The notes under the pieces were generated by a model, which worked only from the letters and a program-made list of their open reading frames with translations, was not told the DNA's origin and searched no databases. A stretch of DNA of 64,000 nucleotides from positions 47,901 through 111,900 of the forward strand of contig NZ_BMSG01000027.1 of NCBI RefSeq assembly GCF_014649035.1, in the 5' to 3' direction. Of this stretch, positions 45,538 through 54,491 are shown one piece after another (the stretch's first letter is position 1; every line of letters starts with the position of its first letter). The translations under genes and the position numbers were made by a program. The DNA is from Streptomyces sindenensis (GTDB lineage Bacteria; Actinomycetota; Actinomycetes; Streptomycetales; Streptomycetaceae).

Positions 45538-45954
45538 TTGTTCGACCTGGTGTTGAGGATGACCGGGACAGCTGCCGGGCTGTGCATCGTGCTGCTCTCC
45601 CGCAGGGGCCGGCGCGCGGAGGCGGAACTCACCGCACGTGAACGTGCCGGAGAGTTGAACCGGCTGCAGGCGGGTGAGGCTCTGCTGCGGCTGCTGCACA
45701 GGTCACGGATGACCGGAGTGATCGCCACCGCGGCCGTCGCCGGTCTGCTCACCGCCGTGTTGATCCGGGCCACCGCGACGGGCGAGTGGGGCGGCATGAC
45801 GGTGTACTACCTCGTGCTGTTGTTCCCGCTGCTCCTGTGGACGGGCGTGGGCCACAGCCGTACCACCGCGCGGATCATCCGGACCAGGGCGGAGGTCTCC
45901 GTCCTCACGAGGGATGCGGGACGCCGCCGGTTGCCGAAGGAACCACCTCGGTAG
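45538..45954 (+). CDS. Small three-helix membrane protein, unknown
   Basis: A 138-residue protein not recognised by family. Three hydrophobic segments are visible: about 10-22, 57-76 and 86-104, with a basic amphipathic stretch between the first two and a basic C-terminal tail. The start at TTG 45538 is favoured because GGGGAGG lies about 7 nt upstream; the frame is open to 45298 but without coding character. The last 50 bp overlap the convergent gene at 45905. The topology suggests a small inner-membrane protein. Confidence 0.5.
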   Translation: MFDLVLRMTGTAAGLCIVLLSRRGRRAEAELTARERAGELNRLQAGEALLRLLHRSRMTGVIATAAVAGLLTAVLIRATATGEWGGMTVYYLVLLFPLLLWTGVGHSRTTARIIRTRAEVSVLTRDAGRRRLPKEPPR

Positions 45955-46381
45955 GTGTGGGGTGCGGGGCCCGGCCGGAGCCGTCGTCGTGGCCGGGCCG
46001 GGGCACCACGACGACCTGGACGTCGTCCTCGTACACGACCCTGCCGGGATCCGCGGACTCCAGCCGCTCGCACGGAACCCCGTGCGCGGCCAACAGCGCG
46101 AGATAGCCCGGGATCCGGTCCAGCAGATGGGTCGCCGTCACCTTGAACCAGGCCGCGGCGCCCGGGTTCACGGCGGGGTCGTACACCGTCGGGTCGGCCC
46201 GTGAGGGGTCGGGATACGCGGCGTCGTACCAGTCGTTCCCCGCCCGCCAGAAGCGGCGCTGCTCCTCGCTCAGGCGCCCCTCCCTCGCCAGGGCGTTGGC
46301 CAGGGCGAAGATGCCCGGGAAGTGGCCCCGGGGGCTGCGCTCGGTGCTCTGGAACCGTACGTACGACGTCGTCCCGCTCAT
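45905..46381 (-). CDS. Conserved hypothetical protein
   Basis: A 158-residue soluble protein with no signal peptide or membrane helix. It has a conserved-looking N-terminal part (VRFQSTERSPRGHFPGIFALANALA, split over residues 7-31) followed by a W-R-A-G-N-D-W-Y-D-A-A-Y segment. The C-terminal third is proline and histidine-rich. The type occurs widely in Streptomyces, but I know no function. Its 3' end overlaps the small membrane protein gene on the other strand by 50 bp. Confidence 0.7.
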   Translation of the reverse strand: MSGTTSYVRFQSTERSPRGHFPGIFALANALAREGRLSEEQRRFWRAGNDWYDAAYPDPSRADPTVYDPAVNPGAAAWFKVTATHLLDRIPGYLALLAAHGVPCERLESADPGRVVYEDDVQVVVVPRPGHDDGSGRAPHPTPTEVVPSATGGVPHPS

Positions 46382-46502
46382 CCTGTTCCCTTCTGCCGTG
46401 GCCGCCCCGGCCCGGACGATCCCGCTCTGTGAGGAGCCAGGATCGCCGAGACCGGGGCGGAGCCGCCACAGCCGGCCCGCGGGCGCGGGGCCGACGCGCC
46501 TG

Positions 46503-47357
46503 TCAGAGGCCGGGCGGTACGTGGGCCGGCCGGCCCCTGCCCCGCGTCAGCGAGTAGCCGAACACGGCTGCCAGCGCGGCGAGTACACCACCGCCCACGG
46601 TCCACAGCCAGCGGTCGGTCCACCAGCCCGAGGCCCAGCCGTCCTCGGGCTCACCGGTGGCGACGGTCCGCGGCGCGTCCGCGGCGCGTGCGTCGCTCTC
46701 GCCCGCGGAGGCGACCGAGACGCCCGGGACGAGAGGCTCGGCGAGGGTGCCGCCCCCGCCTTGGCCCCCGCCCGACTCCTTGATGCTCGTCCCCACTTCC
46801 ACTTCGACCGGCAGGCCCAGGTCTGCGGCGGGCAGATCCACCACGGTGAGACGGATGTAGTAGCTCCCGGGCAGCGGGTCGTCGGCCCAGGGCTCCGACC
46901 AGGACCGCACGGGGCGCAGGACGCAGGACAGTTCGACGGTGGCCGCGTCGGCCGCCGCCTTGCGGGTCTGGTGCCCGTACATGCAGGCCTGGCGGCGGCG
47001 CAGCCCGTCGTACACGTCGACCTGCCAGGTGGACGTGCCGCGCCGGGCGGCGCTCTCGGGCAGCTTCACCGTGGCCTCGACGGTGGGCCGCTGACCGGCG
47101 TCGGCCGGGAACACCCAGTACAGGTAGTCACCGGCCGAGGCCTGCGCGGTGCCGGACCGGCCCTGCTTGAGGACGGTCGCCGTACGGAACGTGGTGCCGG
47201 CCTCGGTGGGGCCGGCCTCCTCCCCGGCGGGGCTCGCGCTCGCCGACGGGTCGTCCGCGAGCGCCGGGCCGGCCGTGGTGAGGAGGGTCAGCCCGGCGAG
47301 CAGCGCTCCGGTGAGCGCGCGTCGTACGCCGCGGGCGCGGCGAGGGGTCCTGGTCAT
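46503..47357 (-). CDS. Secreted protein with C-terminal membrane anchor, partner of the vWA protein
   Basis: A 284-residue exported protein. A signal peptide (arginine-rich start, hydrophobic run, cleavage after PALA) leads into a beta-rich domain (about 45-185) with YLYWVFPADAGQRP and two cysteines. A glycine-rich linker, one transmembrane segment near the end (WLWTVGGGVLAALAAVFGY) and a basic tail follow. ATG 47357 overlaps the stop of the upstream vWA gene (TGATG), so both are made together. The two share an extracellular layout and probably form one surface complex. The function is unknown. Confidence 0.8.
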   Translation of the reverse strand: MTRTPRRARGVRRALTGALLAGLTLLTTAGPALADDPSASASPAGEEAGPTEAGTTFRTATVLKQGRSGTAQASAGDYLYWVFPADAGQRPTVEATVKLPESAARRGTSTWQVDVYDGLRRRQACMYGHQTRKAAADAATVELSCVLRPVRSWSEPWADDPLPGSYYIRLTVVDLPAADLGLPVEVEVGTSIKESGGGQGGGGTLAEPLVPGVSVASAGESDARAADAPRTVATGEPEDGWASGWWTDRWLWTVGGGVLAALAAVFGYSLTRGRGRPAHVPPGL

Positions 47358-48637
47358 CAGTTGGTCCTCCAGACGGCGATGCGCCAGCGCGAGATCCAGC
47401 CGGTCAGCAGGCCCGCGACCAGTCCGGTCAGCACGAGCACGCCGAGCAGCCACCAGCCGCGGCCGAGCCCGAAGGCGGCGACGTCCGAGGCGTTGTCGGG
47501 GCCGTCCACCAGGTCCACGGTCAGCTCGACCGGCAGGCCGGGGGACCGCTTCACCGAGGCGGGCGCGGAGAAGGAGTGGGCGAGCTGGAGGCAGACGGTC
47601 TCGGCGGCGGGCTTGCCGTCGCCGTCGTCACCGTCGTCCACCTCGGGCTTCGGGTAGCGCAGTCCGGACGAGATCACATCGGTCCGGCCGGTGCCCGCCT
47701 CGGAGCCCCGGACGATCTCGCGCCCGTGCACGGTCACCGCGCGCAGCAGGACCCCGTAGTCGTTGTCCACGGCACGGTCGGCCGCGACGCTCGCCGAGGC
47801 ACGCAGCTCCTGACCCGGCAGCACATCGACGCGGTACCACCGGTGTTGGCCGATCTCGGAGCGGTCGGTGAAGAGGCCCGGCTTCAACTCGGGCGCGCCG
47901 GAGCAGCTCGCTGCCCCCTCGGTCGCCACCGGAGTGACGACGGGCTCGGCTGCCCGGTCCACCAACTGCTTGACGCGGCCAGACAGTTCTTCCTTGTGCT
48001 GGACGGCGGTGTACGTGCCGCCGGTGGCCTCGGCGATGCAGGTGAGCTGCTGGCGGATCTTGGCGTTGGGCACCAGGCCCAGCGTGTCCACGACGAGGTG
48101 GGTGCCCCGGGCGGCGATCTCCCGGGCCACCTCGCACGGGTCGAGCGGCCCGCAGGTGTCCTCGCCGTCCGTGATGAGCACGATCCGCCGCGAACCGTCC
48201 CCGCCCTCCAGATCGTCGGCCGCGCCGAGCAGGGCCGGCCCGATCGGGGTGAAGCCGGTGGGGGCGAGGGTGGCGACCGCGGTCTTGGCCTCCGTACGGT
48301 CCAGCGGACCGACCGGATAGAGCTGCCGGGTGTCCTTGCACCCGACCTTGCGGTCCTCACCCGGATAGTCCGCACCGAGCGTCCTGATCCCGAGCTGCAC
48401 CTGCTCGGGCACCGCGTCCAGAACATCGTTGAACGCCTGCTTGGCGGCGGCCATCCGGGACTGGCCGTCGATGTCCCGGGTACGCATGGAACCGCTGACG
48501 TCGAGCACCAGCTCGACCTTGGGGGAGGGGGCGGCGGGGGCTTCGTCGGCGGCGGCGGGGATCGCGGTGCCGAGCCCGGCGGCCAGGGTGGCGAGCGTTA
48601 TGCCCACCCCGGTCGTCAGCCGTTTTCTAGTGATCAT
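47357..48637 (-). CDS. Secreted vWA-domain protein with C-terminal membrane anchor
   Basis: A 426-residue exported protein. After a signal peptide (cleaved near AAADEAPA, about residue 31) comes a vWA domain (about 38-220) with an intact MIDAS: LVLDVSGSM, the threonine in APTGFTPIG and the aspartate in LITDGEDTCG, so it should bind a divalent metal and a protein ligand. A second beta-rich domain (about 240-390) resembles the body of the downstream gene's product. One membrane helix near the C-terminus (WWLLGVLVLTGLVAGLLTG) anchors it with a short cytoplasmic tail. Likely a surface adhesion or assembly factor. Confidence 0.88.
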   Translation of the reverse strand: MITRKRLTTGVGITLATLAAGLGTAIPAAADEAPAAPSPKVELVLDVSGSMRTRDIDGQSRMAAAKQAFNDVLDAVPEQVQLGIRTLGADYPGEDRKVGCKDTRQLYPVGPLDRTEAKTAVATLAPTGFTPIGPALLGAADDLEGGDGSRRIVLITDGEDTCGPLDPCEVAREIAARGTHLVVDTLGLVPNAKIRQQLTCIAEATGGTYTAVQHKEELSGRVKQLVDRAAEPVVTPVATEGAASCSGAPELKPGLFTDRSEIGQHRWYRVDVLPGQELRASASVAADRAVDNDYGVLLRAVTVHGREIVRGSEAGTGRTDVISSGLRYPKPEVDDGDDGDGKPAAETVCLQLAHSFSAPASVKRSPGLPVELTVDLVDGPDNASDVAAFGLGRGWWLLGVLVLTGLVAGLLTGWISRWRIAVWRTN

Positions 48638-48717
48638 CGCCGGATCTTATGGAAAATCAGTTCGTATTCCCAACCGGGGGTGCGGCGGCGGGCCGGCCCC
48701 CGCCCCCGGTCGGTGCT

Positions 48718-50199
48718 TCAGCCGCCCAGCAGTGGCTCGGACGCCCGCTCCAGGACCGACGTCACCCGCTCCCAGGTCTCCGTGTCCCGCTCCACCGGCG
48801 GCAGCTGACGGCCCGTGCCGGACTTCTGCCAGGCCGTCGCCAGGGCCACCGGATCGCCCCCGCCCGCCGCCGACGCGGCCAGTGCCGCCGCGCCGAGGGC
48901 GACCAGCTCGCCGTTGCCCGGGATGACGACCGGGCGGCCGGAGAGGCGGCGTACCGTCTCCACCCACATCCGGCCCTGAGCCCCGCCGCCGATGAGCCGC
49001 AGCGGGCGGGCGGCCACCTCGGGGGCGTGCGGGTCGAGGCCGCAGGCCGACAGCAGTTCGTCCGTGGCGCGCAGGACGGTGACGGCCGCGCCCTCGTAGG
49101 CGGCCCCCAGCAGTTGCTGCCGGGTCGTGTGGTGGCGCAGTCCGGTGAGGAGCCCGGAGGCGGTCGGCAGGTCCGGGGTCCGTTCGCCGTCGAGGTACGG
49201 GAGCAGCACCGCCTCGCCGCCGGGTGCCGCGTCCTCGCGGTCCAGGCCCAGCAGGGCCGCCACCTTGTCCACGGCGAGCGTGCAGTTGAGGGTGCAGGCC
49301 AGCGGGAGGTACGTACCGTCGGCGGCGGCGAACCCGTTGAGCGCGGGGGAGGCGGGCCGGGTGCGGGAGGCCGCGAACACCGTGCCGGAGGTGCCGAGGC
49401 TGAGGGCCGGATGGTCCAGCAGCCCCTCGCCGCCCAGCCCGAGACCCACGGCGGCGCTCATGTTGTCGCCGGTGCCGGCCGCCACCGCGATGCCCGCGGG
49501 CAGGCCGAGAGCCTCGGCCGCCACTCCGGTGAGCGAGCCGATCCGGGCCGCCCCGCTGGGCGCCACCTCCGGGAGCAGGGCCGCGTCCAGGCCGAGGAGG
49601 TCCAGCAGGTCGGGGTCGTACGCACCCGTCGCCGTGGAGTACCAGCCGCTGCCCGAGGCGTCCCCGGGGTCGGTGGCGGCGACACCCGCGAGGCGCTCGG
49701 TGAGGAAGTCGTGGGGGAGCCGGACGCCCGCCGCGTCCGCCGCGCTCGCCGGGTCGTTCTCCCGCAGCCACTGCCACTTGGAGGCGGTGATGGACGCCAC
49801 CGGCACGGACCCGGTCCGCGCCGTCCAGGCCCCCGGTCCGCCGAGCGCCCCGGTGAGGGCGGCGGCCTGCGGCGCGGAGCGGGTGTCGTTCCACAGCAGC
49901 GCCGGGCGCAGCGGGCGGCCCGCCCGGTCCAGCACGACGAGCCCGTGCTGCTGCCCGGCCACCGCGATCCCGGTGACCGCGCGAGCGGGGAGGCCGGACT
50001 CCTCCAGCCCGGCGGCCACCGCCTCGCACAGCGCCCGCCACCAGACCTCCGGATCGCTCTCCCGCGCCCCGGCCTCGCCGGTGACCACATGCGGGGCGCG
50101 CCCCACGGCGAGCTGCTCGCCGGTCCCGGCGTCGACGAGGACTGCCTTGGTGGACTGGGTCGAACTGTCCACGCCGATGACGACGGCGGGTGAGGGCAT
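48718..50199 (-). CDS. xylB: Xylulokinase
   Basis: FGGY-family sugar kinase of 493 residues that phosphorylates D-xylulose to xylulose 5-phosphate. The N-terminal phosphate-binding loop IGVDSSTQSTKAVLVD, the AVAGQQHGLVVLD strand with the family's substrate-contact histidine, the catalytic base region in AGTGDNMSAAVGLG and the nucleotide-binding IGGGAQGRMW are all present. ATG 50199 has AAGAGG upstream; the longer frame to 51684 is a shadow of xylA. It is divergent from xylA, and both are probably controlled from the shared region by the ROK regulator encoded at 51724. Confidence 0.95.
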   Translation of the reverse strand: MPSPAVVIGVDSSTQSTKAVLVDAGTGEQLAVGRAPHVVTGEAGARESDPEVWWRALCEAVAAGLEESGLPARAVTGIAVAGQQHGLVVLDRAGRPLRPALLWNDTRSAPQAAALTGALGGPGAWTARTGSVPVASITASKWQWLRENDPASAADAAGVRLPHDFLTERLAGVAATDPGDASGSGWYSTATGAYDPDLLDLLGLDAALLPEVAPSGAARIGSLTGVAAEALGLPAGIAVAAGTGDNMSAAVGLGLGGEGLLDHPALSLGTSGTVFAASRTRPASPALNGFAAADGTYLPLACTLNCTLAVDKVAALLGLDREDAAPGGEAVLLPYLDGERTPDLPTASGLLTGLRHHTTRQQLLGAAYEGAAVTVLRATDELLSACGLDPHAPEVAARPLRLIGGGAQGRMWVETVRRLSGRPVVIPGNGELVALGAAALAASAAGGGDPVALATAWQKSGTGRQLPPVERDTETWERVTSVLERASEPLLGG

Positions 50200-50264
50200 G
50201 GGGGCCTCTTTCGCGCTGCGGGTGCTGGGTGGCCGATTCACGTGCCGATCATTCGGCTGCGGCA

Positions 50265-50378
50265 TGAACAAATTACGGGATGCGGGCGCCGCTGCACAGG
50301 GGTGTGGACGTTCCTCGCGGCGAGGGGGTTCCGCGTCCGGGGTACCGTGTGCTTGATTAGTCATGACAGTGAACAAAT
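50265..50378. promoter_or_regulatory. Divergent xylA/xylB control region with TGAACAAAT direct repeats
   Basis: Two exact copies of TGAACAAAT occur at 50265-50273 and 50370-50378 in the 237-bp gap between the divergent genes. The core AACAAA equals a half site of classical XylR (ROK) operators. A TTGATT at 50353-50358 could be part of the xylA promoter. Assignment is by pattern only. Confidence 0.4.
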
Positions 50379-50436
50379 AGGGGTGCCGGGCTCGCCGCCG
50401 GGTGTCCCGACGGCAGGCGAAGGCGGTCGGACGACG

Positions 50437-51603
50437 ATGACGGAACGCTTTACCCCCACCCCCGAGGACAAGTTCAGTTTCGGCCTGTGGACCGTGGGCT
50501 GGCAGGGCCGGGACCCCTTCGGCGACGCGACCCGCGCGGCCATCGACCCCGTCGAGTCGGTCCAGCGGCTCGCGGAGCTGGGCGCCTGGGGCGTGACCCT
50601 GCACGACGACGACCTGATCCCCTTCGGCGCGCCGGAGACCGAACGCGAGAGGATCGTCAAGCGCTTCCGGCAGGCGGTCGACAGCAGCGGCCTCGTCGTG
50701 CCCATGGTGACGACGAACCTCTTTACGCACCCCGTCTTCAAGGACGGCGGATTCACCGCGAACGACCGTGCCGTACGCCGCTACGCGCTCCGCAAGACCC
50801 TGCGCAACATCGACCTCGCCGTCGAACTGGGCGCGAAGACGTTCGTTGCGTGGGGCGGCCGTGAGGGCGCCGAGTCCGGCGGGGCGAAGGACGTCCGCCT
50901 CGCCCTGCACCGGATGAAGGAGGCCTTCGACCTGCTCGGCGAGTACGTCACCGAGCAGGGGTACGACCTGCGCTTCGCCGTCGAGCCCAAGCCCAACGAG
51001 CCGCGCGGCGACATCCTGCTCCCCACCATCGGCCACGCCCTGGCCTTCATCGAGCGCCTGGAACGCCCCGAGCTGGTCGGGGTCAACCCGGAGACCGGGC
51101 ACGAGCAGATGGCCGGGCTCAACTTCCCGCACGGCATCGCCCAGGCCATGTGGGCGGACAAGCTCTTCCACATCGACCTCAACGGCCAGTCCGGCATCAA
51201 GTACGACCAGGACCTGCGCTTCGGCGCCGGCGACCTGCGCCAGGCGTTCTGGCTCGTCGACCTGCTGGAGAGCGGCTACGAAGGCCCGCGCCACTTCGAC
51301 TTCAAGCCCCCGCGCACCGAGGACTACGACGGCGTCTGGGCCTCGGCCGCCGGCTGCATGCGCAACTACCTCATCCTCAAGGAGCGGGCCGCGGCCTTCC
51401 GCGCCGACCCCGAGGTGCGGGCCGCGCTGCGGGCCTCCCGCCTGGACGAACTGGCACGCCCCACCGCGGGGGACGGCCTGGCGGAGCTGCTCGCCGACCG
51501 CACGGCGTACGAGGAATTCGACGTGGACGCGGCGGCGGAGCGCGGAATGGCCTTCGAGGCGCTGGACCAGCTCGCCATGGACCACCTGCTGGCCGTCCGC
51601 TGA
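50437..51603 (+). CDS. xylA: Xylose isomerase
   Basis: Interconverts D-xylose and D-xylulose (and glucose/fructose). The 388-residue length is that of the classic Streptomyces enzyme. It starts TPTPEDKFSFGLWTVGWQG, has the ring-opening histidine in VTLHDDDLIPFG, metal ligands in AVEPKPNEPRGD, VNPETGHEQMAG and FHIDLNGQ, and HFDFKPPRTED. A TIM barrel is followed by the C-terminal dimerisation arm. ATG 50437 is the conserved start; the frame extends upstream without support. It is divergent from xylB and ends before a 19-bp hairpin shared with the convergent ROK gene. Confidence 0.98.
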   Translation: MTERFTPTPEDKFSFGLWTVGWQGRDPFGDATRAAIDPVESVQRLAELGAWGVTLHDDDLIPFGAPETERERIVKRFRQAVDSSGLVVPMVTTNLFTHPVFKDGGFTANDRAVRRYALRKTLRNIDLAVELGAKTFVAWGGREGAESGGAKDVRLALHRMKEAFDLLGEYVTEQGYDLRFAVEPKPNEPRGDILLPTIGHALAFIERLERPELVGVNPETGHEQMAGLNFPHGIAQAMWADKLFHIDLNGQSGIKYDQDLRFGAGDLRQAFWLVDLLESGYEGPRHFDFKPPRTEDYDGVWASAAGCMRNYLILKERAAAFRADPEVRAALRASRLDELARPTAGDGLAELLADRTAYEEFDVDAAAERGMAFEALDQLAMDHLLAVR

Positions 51604-51620
51604 CGAACGGCTGACGCGCA

Positions 51621-51667
51621 CGGTGAGCGCGGGCCCGTCGGCGTACCGGACGGGCCCGCGCTCACCG
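51621..51667. terminator. Bidirectional terminator between xylA and the ROK regulator
   Basis: A perfect 19-bp stem with a 9-nt loop (GGCGTACCG) begins 17 bp after the xylA stop. It also lies downstream of the convergent regulator gene. It is the longest perfect hairpin I found in the window. Confidence 0.85.
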
Positions 51668-51723
51668 GCGTACCGCGTGGGCACGGGCCCGGGCCATCGG
51701 ACCGCCCCGGCCCACGCCCTGGC

Positions 51724-52971
51724 TCACCCGCCCGACGGCTCCGCGTACGCCACCGGATCGTCCAGCACGTCCTGCACCACGAGCGCCGCCGCCCCCCGCG
51801 CCGCGTCCCCCGCCACCGACGACGCCCGGAGCCGGCCGCTGCCCGGCGACCAGAGGCCCGACACCACCCGGCCCGTCAGCTCCTCGTCGGCGGGCCGCGC
51901 CAGCCACGGCATCAGGCCCCGGTAGATCCCGCCGAGCACCACCGCGTCCGGGTCGACCAGATTGACGGCCCCCGACAGCACCCGGCCCAGCATCCGGCCC
52001 GCCTCGCCGATCGCGGCCACCGCACGCGGGTCCTTCGCCGCCGCGCGCCGCTCCAGCTCCAGCACCCCCGAGGCGCCGCCGATCCCCTCGACCCCGGCCG
52101 CCCGCAGCAGCGCGGCCTGTCCGGCGTACTGCTCCAGGCACCCCCGCGATCCGCACCGGCACTCCGGACCCGCCGGATCCACCACCACATGGCCGATCTC
52201 CCCGGCGAAACCGTGCGCCCCGCGCAGCAGCTCGCCGTTCAGGACCAGCGCCCCGCCGACCCCGATCTCACCGGTCAGATAGAGGAAGCTGCGGACGTCA
52301 CCGAGCCCGCCGAACCACAGTTCGGCCAGCGCCGCGAGATTGGCCTCGTTCTCCGAGGCGACCGGCAGCGCCGGACGGCCGGGACGCAGGGCGGCCAGGG
52401 CGTCGGCGAACAGCTCCTGCGCCGGGACCTCGTTCCAGCCGAGGTTGGGGGCCTGCCGCACCGACCCGCCGGAGACGAGACCGGGCAGCGCCAGCGCCGC
52501 CCCCACCGGACGCAGCTCCTGCTCGTACGCCGACTCCAGGGTCCGCGCGGCGAGCCGGGCCGCCCGCGCCAGGGCTTCACCGGCGGGCGCGCCCCGGTTG
52601 TCGAGGTGCTCGGTCTGCCGGACCCGGCCGGTGCCCGCCAGGTCCACCACGCACACCGAGACGTAATCGATGTTGATCTCCACGCCGAGCCCGGCCGGAC
52701 CGGTGCGGGCCACCTTGAGCGCGGTGCCGGGGCGGCCGGCCTGGCCGCTGAACGTCTTGCCCGACTCGGTGAGGAACCCGCTGTCCATCAGCTGCTCGAC
52801 GAGCGAGGACACCGCCGCCCGGGTCAGCCCGACCCGGGCGGCCACTGCGGCGCGCGTGGCGTCGCCGCGCTCGCCCTCGTCCCGCACGGCGCGCAGTACC
52901 AGGCTCAGATTGTGCCGTCGCACGGTGTCCTTGTCGGCCTTGGGCCCCAGCGGAGTGAGGATGCTCTTCAT
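51724..52971 (-). CDS. xylR: ROK-family transcriptional regulator, probable xylose repressor
   Basis: A 415-residue repressor. The N-terminal winged helix (about 15-85) has LTRAAVSSLVEQLMDSG as recognition region. The ROK sugar-kinase-like domain follows, with the zinc motif CRCGSRGCLEQYAG and GEIGHVVVDPAG. It lacks evidence of kinase activity and likely binds xylose to release DNA. ATG 52971 gives the typical ROK N-terminus; the frame upstream to 53391 is a shadow. Its place beside xylA/xylB makes xylose control very likely. In Streptomyces, ROK regulators of this type (ROK7B7/XylR) also influence carbon catabolite control. Confidence 0.9.
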   Translation of the reverse strand: MKSILTPLGPKADKDTVRRHNLSLVLRAVRDEGERGDATRAAVAARVGLTRAAVSSLVEQLMDSGFLTESGKTFSGQAGRPGTALKVARTGPAGLGVEINIDYVSVCVVDLAGTGRVRQTEHLDNRGAPAGEALARAARLAARTLESAYEQELRPVGAALALPGLVSGGSVRQAPNLGWNEVPAQELFADALAALRPGRPALPVASENEANLAALAELWFGGLGDVRSFLYLTGEIGVGGALVLNGELLRGAHGFAGEIGHVVVDPAGPECRCGSRGCLEQYAGQAALLRAAGVEGIGGASGVLELERRAAAKDPRAVAAIGEAGRMLGRVLSGAVNLVDPDAVVLGGIYRGLMPWLARPADEELTGRVVSGLWSPGSGRLRASSVAGDAARGAAALVVQDVLDDPVAYAEPSGG

Positions 52972-53021
52972 ATCGTCGCCGAGCCTATGCGATGAGGGGC
53001 TCGGGACGGACGGTGCGCGAA

Positions 53022-53055
53022 GGGGCGGTTCCGGCCCTCCGGCCGGAACCGCCCC
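53022..53055 (-). terminator. Terminator after the DUF305 gene
   Basis: A perfect 15-bp stem with a CTCC tetraloop starts 9 bp beyond the DUF305 stop codon (minus strand). Confidence 0.8.
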
Positions 53056-53063
53056 CTGGGCGA

Positions 53064-53717
53064 TCAGGGCTTGGCGCCCCGGTCCTTGAGCATGTCCGCC
53101 ATCAGTCCGATCTCCGACTGCTGGCCCCGGACCATGCCCTCCGCCAGATTCCGGATGGCGTCCGTCCGCGCCGCGCCTGCGGCGGCCTGCGCCATGTCGG
53201 CGCCCGCGCGATGGTGCACGGTCATCAGCCGCAGGAACAGGATCTCGGCCTTCTCGCCCTTCGCGGCCGTGAGTGCCGCCAGTTCCGCGTCGGTCGCCAT
53301 GCCCGGCATCAGCGAACCGTCGCCGGTCGGCGTGAAGGTGTGCCCCATCCACTTCATCGGCGGCCCGGCCGCGCTCTTCGGCAGCCCCCACATCTCCAGC
53401 CAGCCCAGCATCATGCCGCGCTGATTGGCCTGGGTGTTGATGATGTCGTACGCGAGCCGCCGCACGTCCTCGTCGTCGGTGCCCTCCCGCACGATGAACG
53501 ACATCTCGACCGCCTGCTGGTGGTGGATCGCCATGTCCCGGGCGAACCCGGCGTCCACGGAGTCGTCCGCCGGCGCCGACAGCGACGACCCCCCGGACGG
53601 GGTGGCCGCGGAGGGGCGGACGACCATCAGCGCCACCAGCCCCAGCGCGACGAGCAGCACCGCGGCTCCCGCGAGGACCAGCCGGCGGCTGGAGCGGGCG
53701 GGCGCGAGGGCGGTCAT
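53064..53717 (-). CDS. DUF305 family exported protein
   Basis: A 217-residue protein with an N-terminal membrane or signal segment (LVLAGAAVLLVALGLVALMVV) and a DUF305 domain made of a four-helix bundle related to ferritins. The motifs DMAIHHQQAVEM, the methionine-rich RGMMLGWLEMWG, and LRLMTVHHRAGADMA are typical; the His and Met residues suggest metal (often copper) binding. ATG 53717 overlaps the stop of the DUF3105 gene (ATGA). These two families are commonly encoded together; a role in metal handling or envelope homeostasis is likely but not proven. Confidence 0.88.
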   Translation of the reverse strand: MTALAPARSSRRLVLAGAAVLLVALGLVALMVVRPSAATPSGGSSLSAPADDSVDAGFARDMAIHHQQAVEMSFIVREGTDDEDVRRLAYDIINTQANQRGMMLGWLEMWGLPKSAAGPPMKWMGHTFTPTGDGSLMPGMATDAELAALTAAKGEKAEILFLRLMTVHHRAGADMAQAAAGAARTDAIRNLAEGMVRGQQSEIGLMADMLKDRGAKP

Positions 53718-54364
53718 CCGTCCAGCCCGCCGGTGCAGGCGGCCCCCGGCTCAGGAGTCTGCGGGCCCTGCACGTACTTGGTGAAGAACTGGTCGACCCG
53801 GTCGTCCGAGGCGCTCTTGACCGTGACCTGCTTGCCCCAGGCGCTCAGCATCAGCGGGTCCTTCTGGTCCTTGACCGGGCTCATCAGGGAGTACGGGGTC
53901 GACTTGACCTTCTTGGTGAGCGCCTCGACGTCCGCGTCCGAGGCGTTGTCGTTGTACGTCACCCAGACCGCGCCGTGCTCCAGCGAGTGCACGGCGTTCT
54001 CCTTCGGTATCTCCTCGGTGTAGACGTCCGCGTTGCAGTTCATCCAGACCTGGTTGTGGTCGCCCCCGACGGGCGGGTTCATCGGGTAGTCGACCTTGTT
54101 CGACACGTGCTCCTGCGTCAGCTTGTCCCAGCTGCGCTCACCGGTGACGGGGGAGGTCTTGGCCTGCTCCTCCTTCTTCTCCTTCTCGTTGGCCTGCACC
54201 ATCAGATAGCCGCCTCCGGCGACCAGGGCGGCGACCACGGCCACCGACGCCCCGATGGTGATGATGCGGACCCGGCGTTCGCGGGCGCGCTCCTTGCGGC
54301 GTGCCTCATCGAGCTTGGCGCGCCGCGCCGCTGCCGGGTTGTTCTGGTTCTTGGCGGAAGCCAT
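53714..54364 (-). CDS. DUF3105 family membrane-anchored protein
   Basis: A 216-residue protein. The N-terminal 35 residues are rich in Lys, Arg and Glu and predicted cytoplasmic; one membrane helix (IITIGASVAVVAALVAGGGYLMV) follows. The extracellular DUF3105 domain contains MNPPVGGDHNQVWMNC and AVHSLEHGAVWVTYN, with conserved histidines and cysteine that may bind metal. ATG 54364 has GAGGAC upstream; the frame further up to 54538 is not supported. It is the first gene of a two-gene operon with the DUF305 gene. Confidence 0.88.
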   Translation of the reverse strand: MASAKNQNNPAAARRAKLDEARRKERARERRVRIITIGASVAVVAALVAGGGYLMVQANEKEKKEEQAKTSPVTGERSWDKLTQEHVSNKVDYPMNPPVGGDHNQVWMNCNADVYTEEIPKENAVHSLEHGAVWVTYNDNASDADVEALTKKVKSTPYSLMSPVKDQKDPLMLSAWGKQVTVKSASDDRVDQFFTKYVQGPQTPEPGAACTGGLDG

Positions 54365-54491
54365 GAGAAGTCCTCGTCGTTCAACCGATGCACAAGAGGT
54401 CTGTGCATGAGGGGTAAGGGATGCGGGGCATACGGAGAACCGCTCCCGGTGGACCGGCGCCAGGGCGCGGCGGGGGGCGCGGACCCGGCCT

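Noticed and set aside
45264..45641. 125-codon frame over the hexamer repeat
   Set aside because: Composition reflects the repeat, no start context, and it overlaps the better-supported small membrane protein gene.
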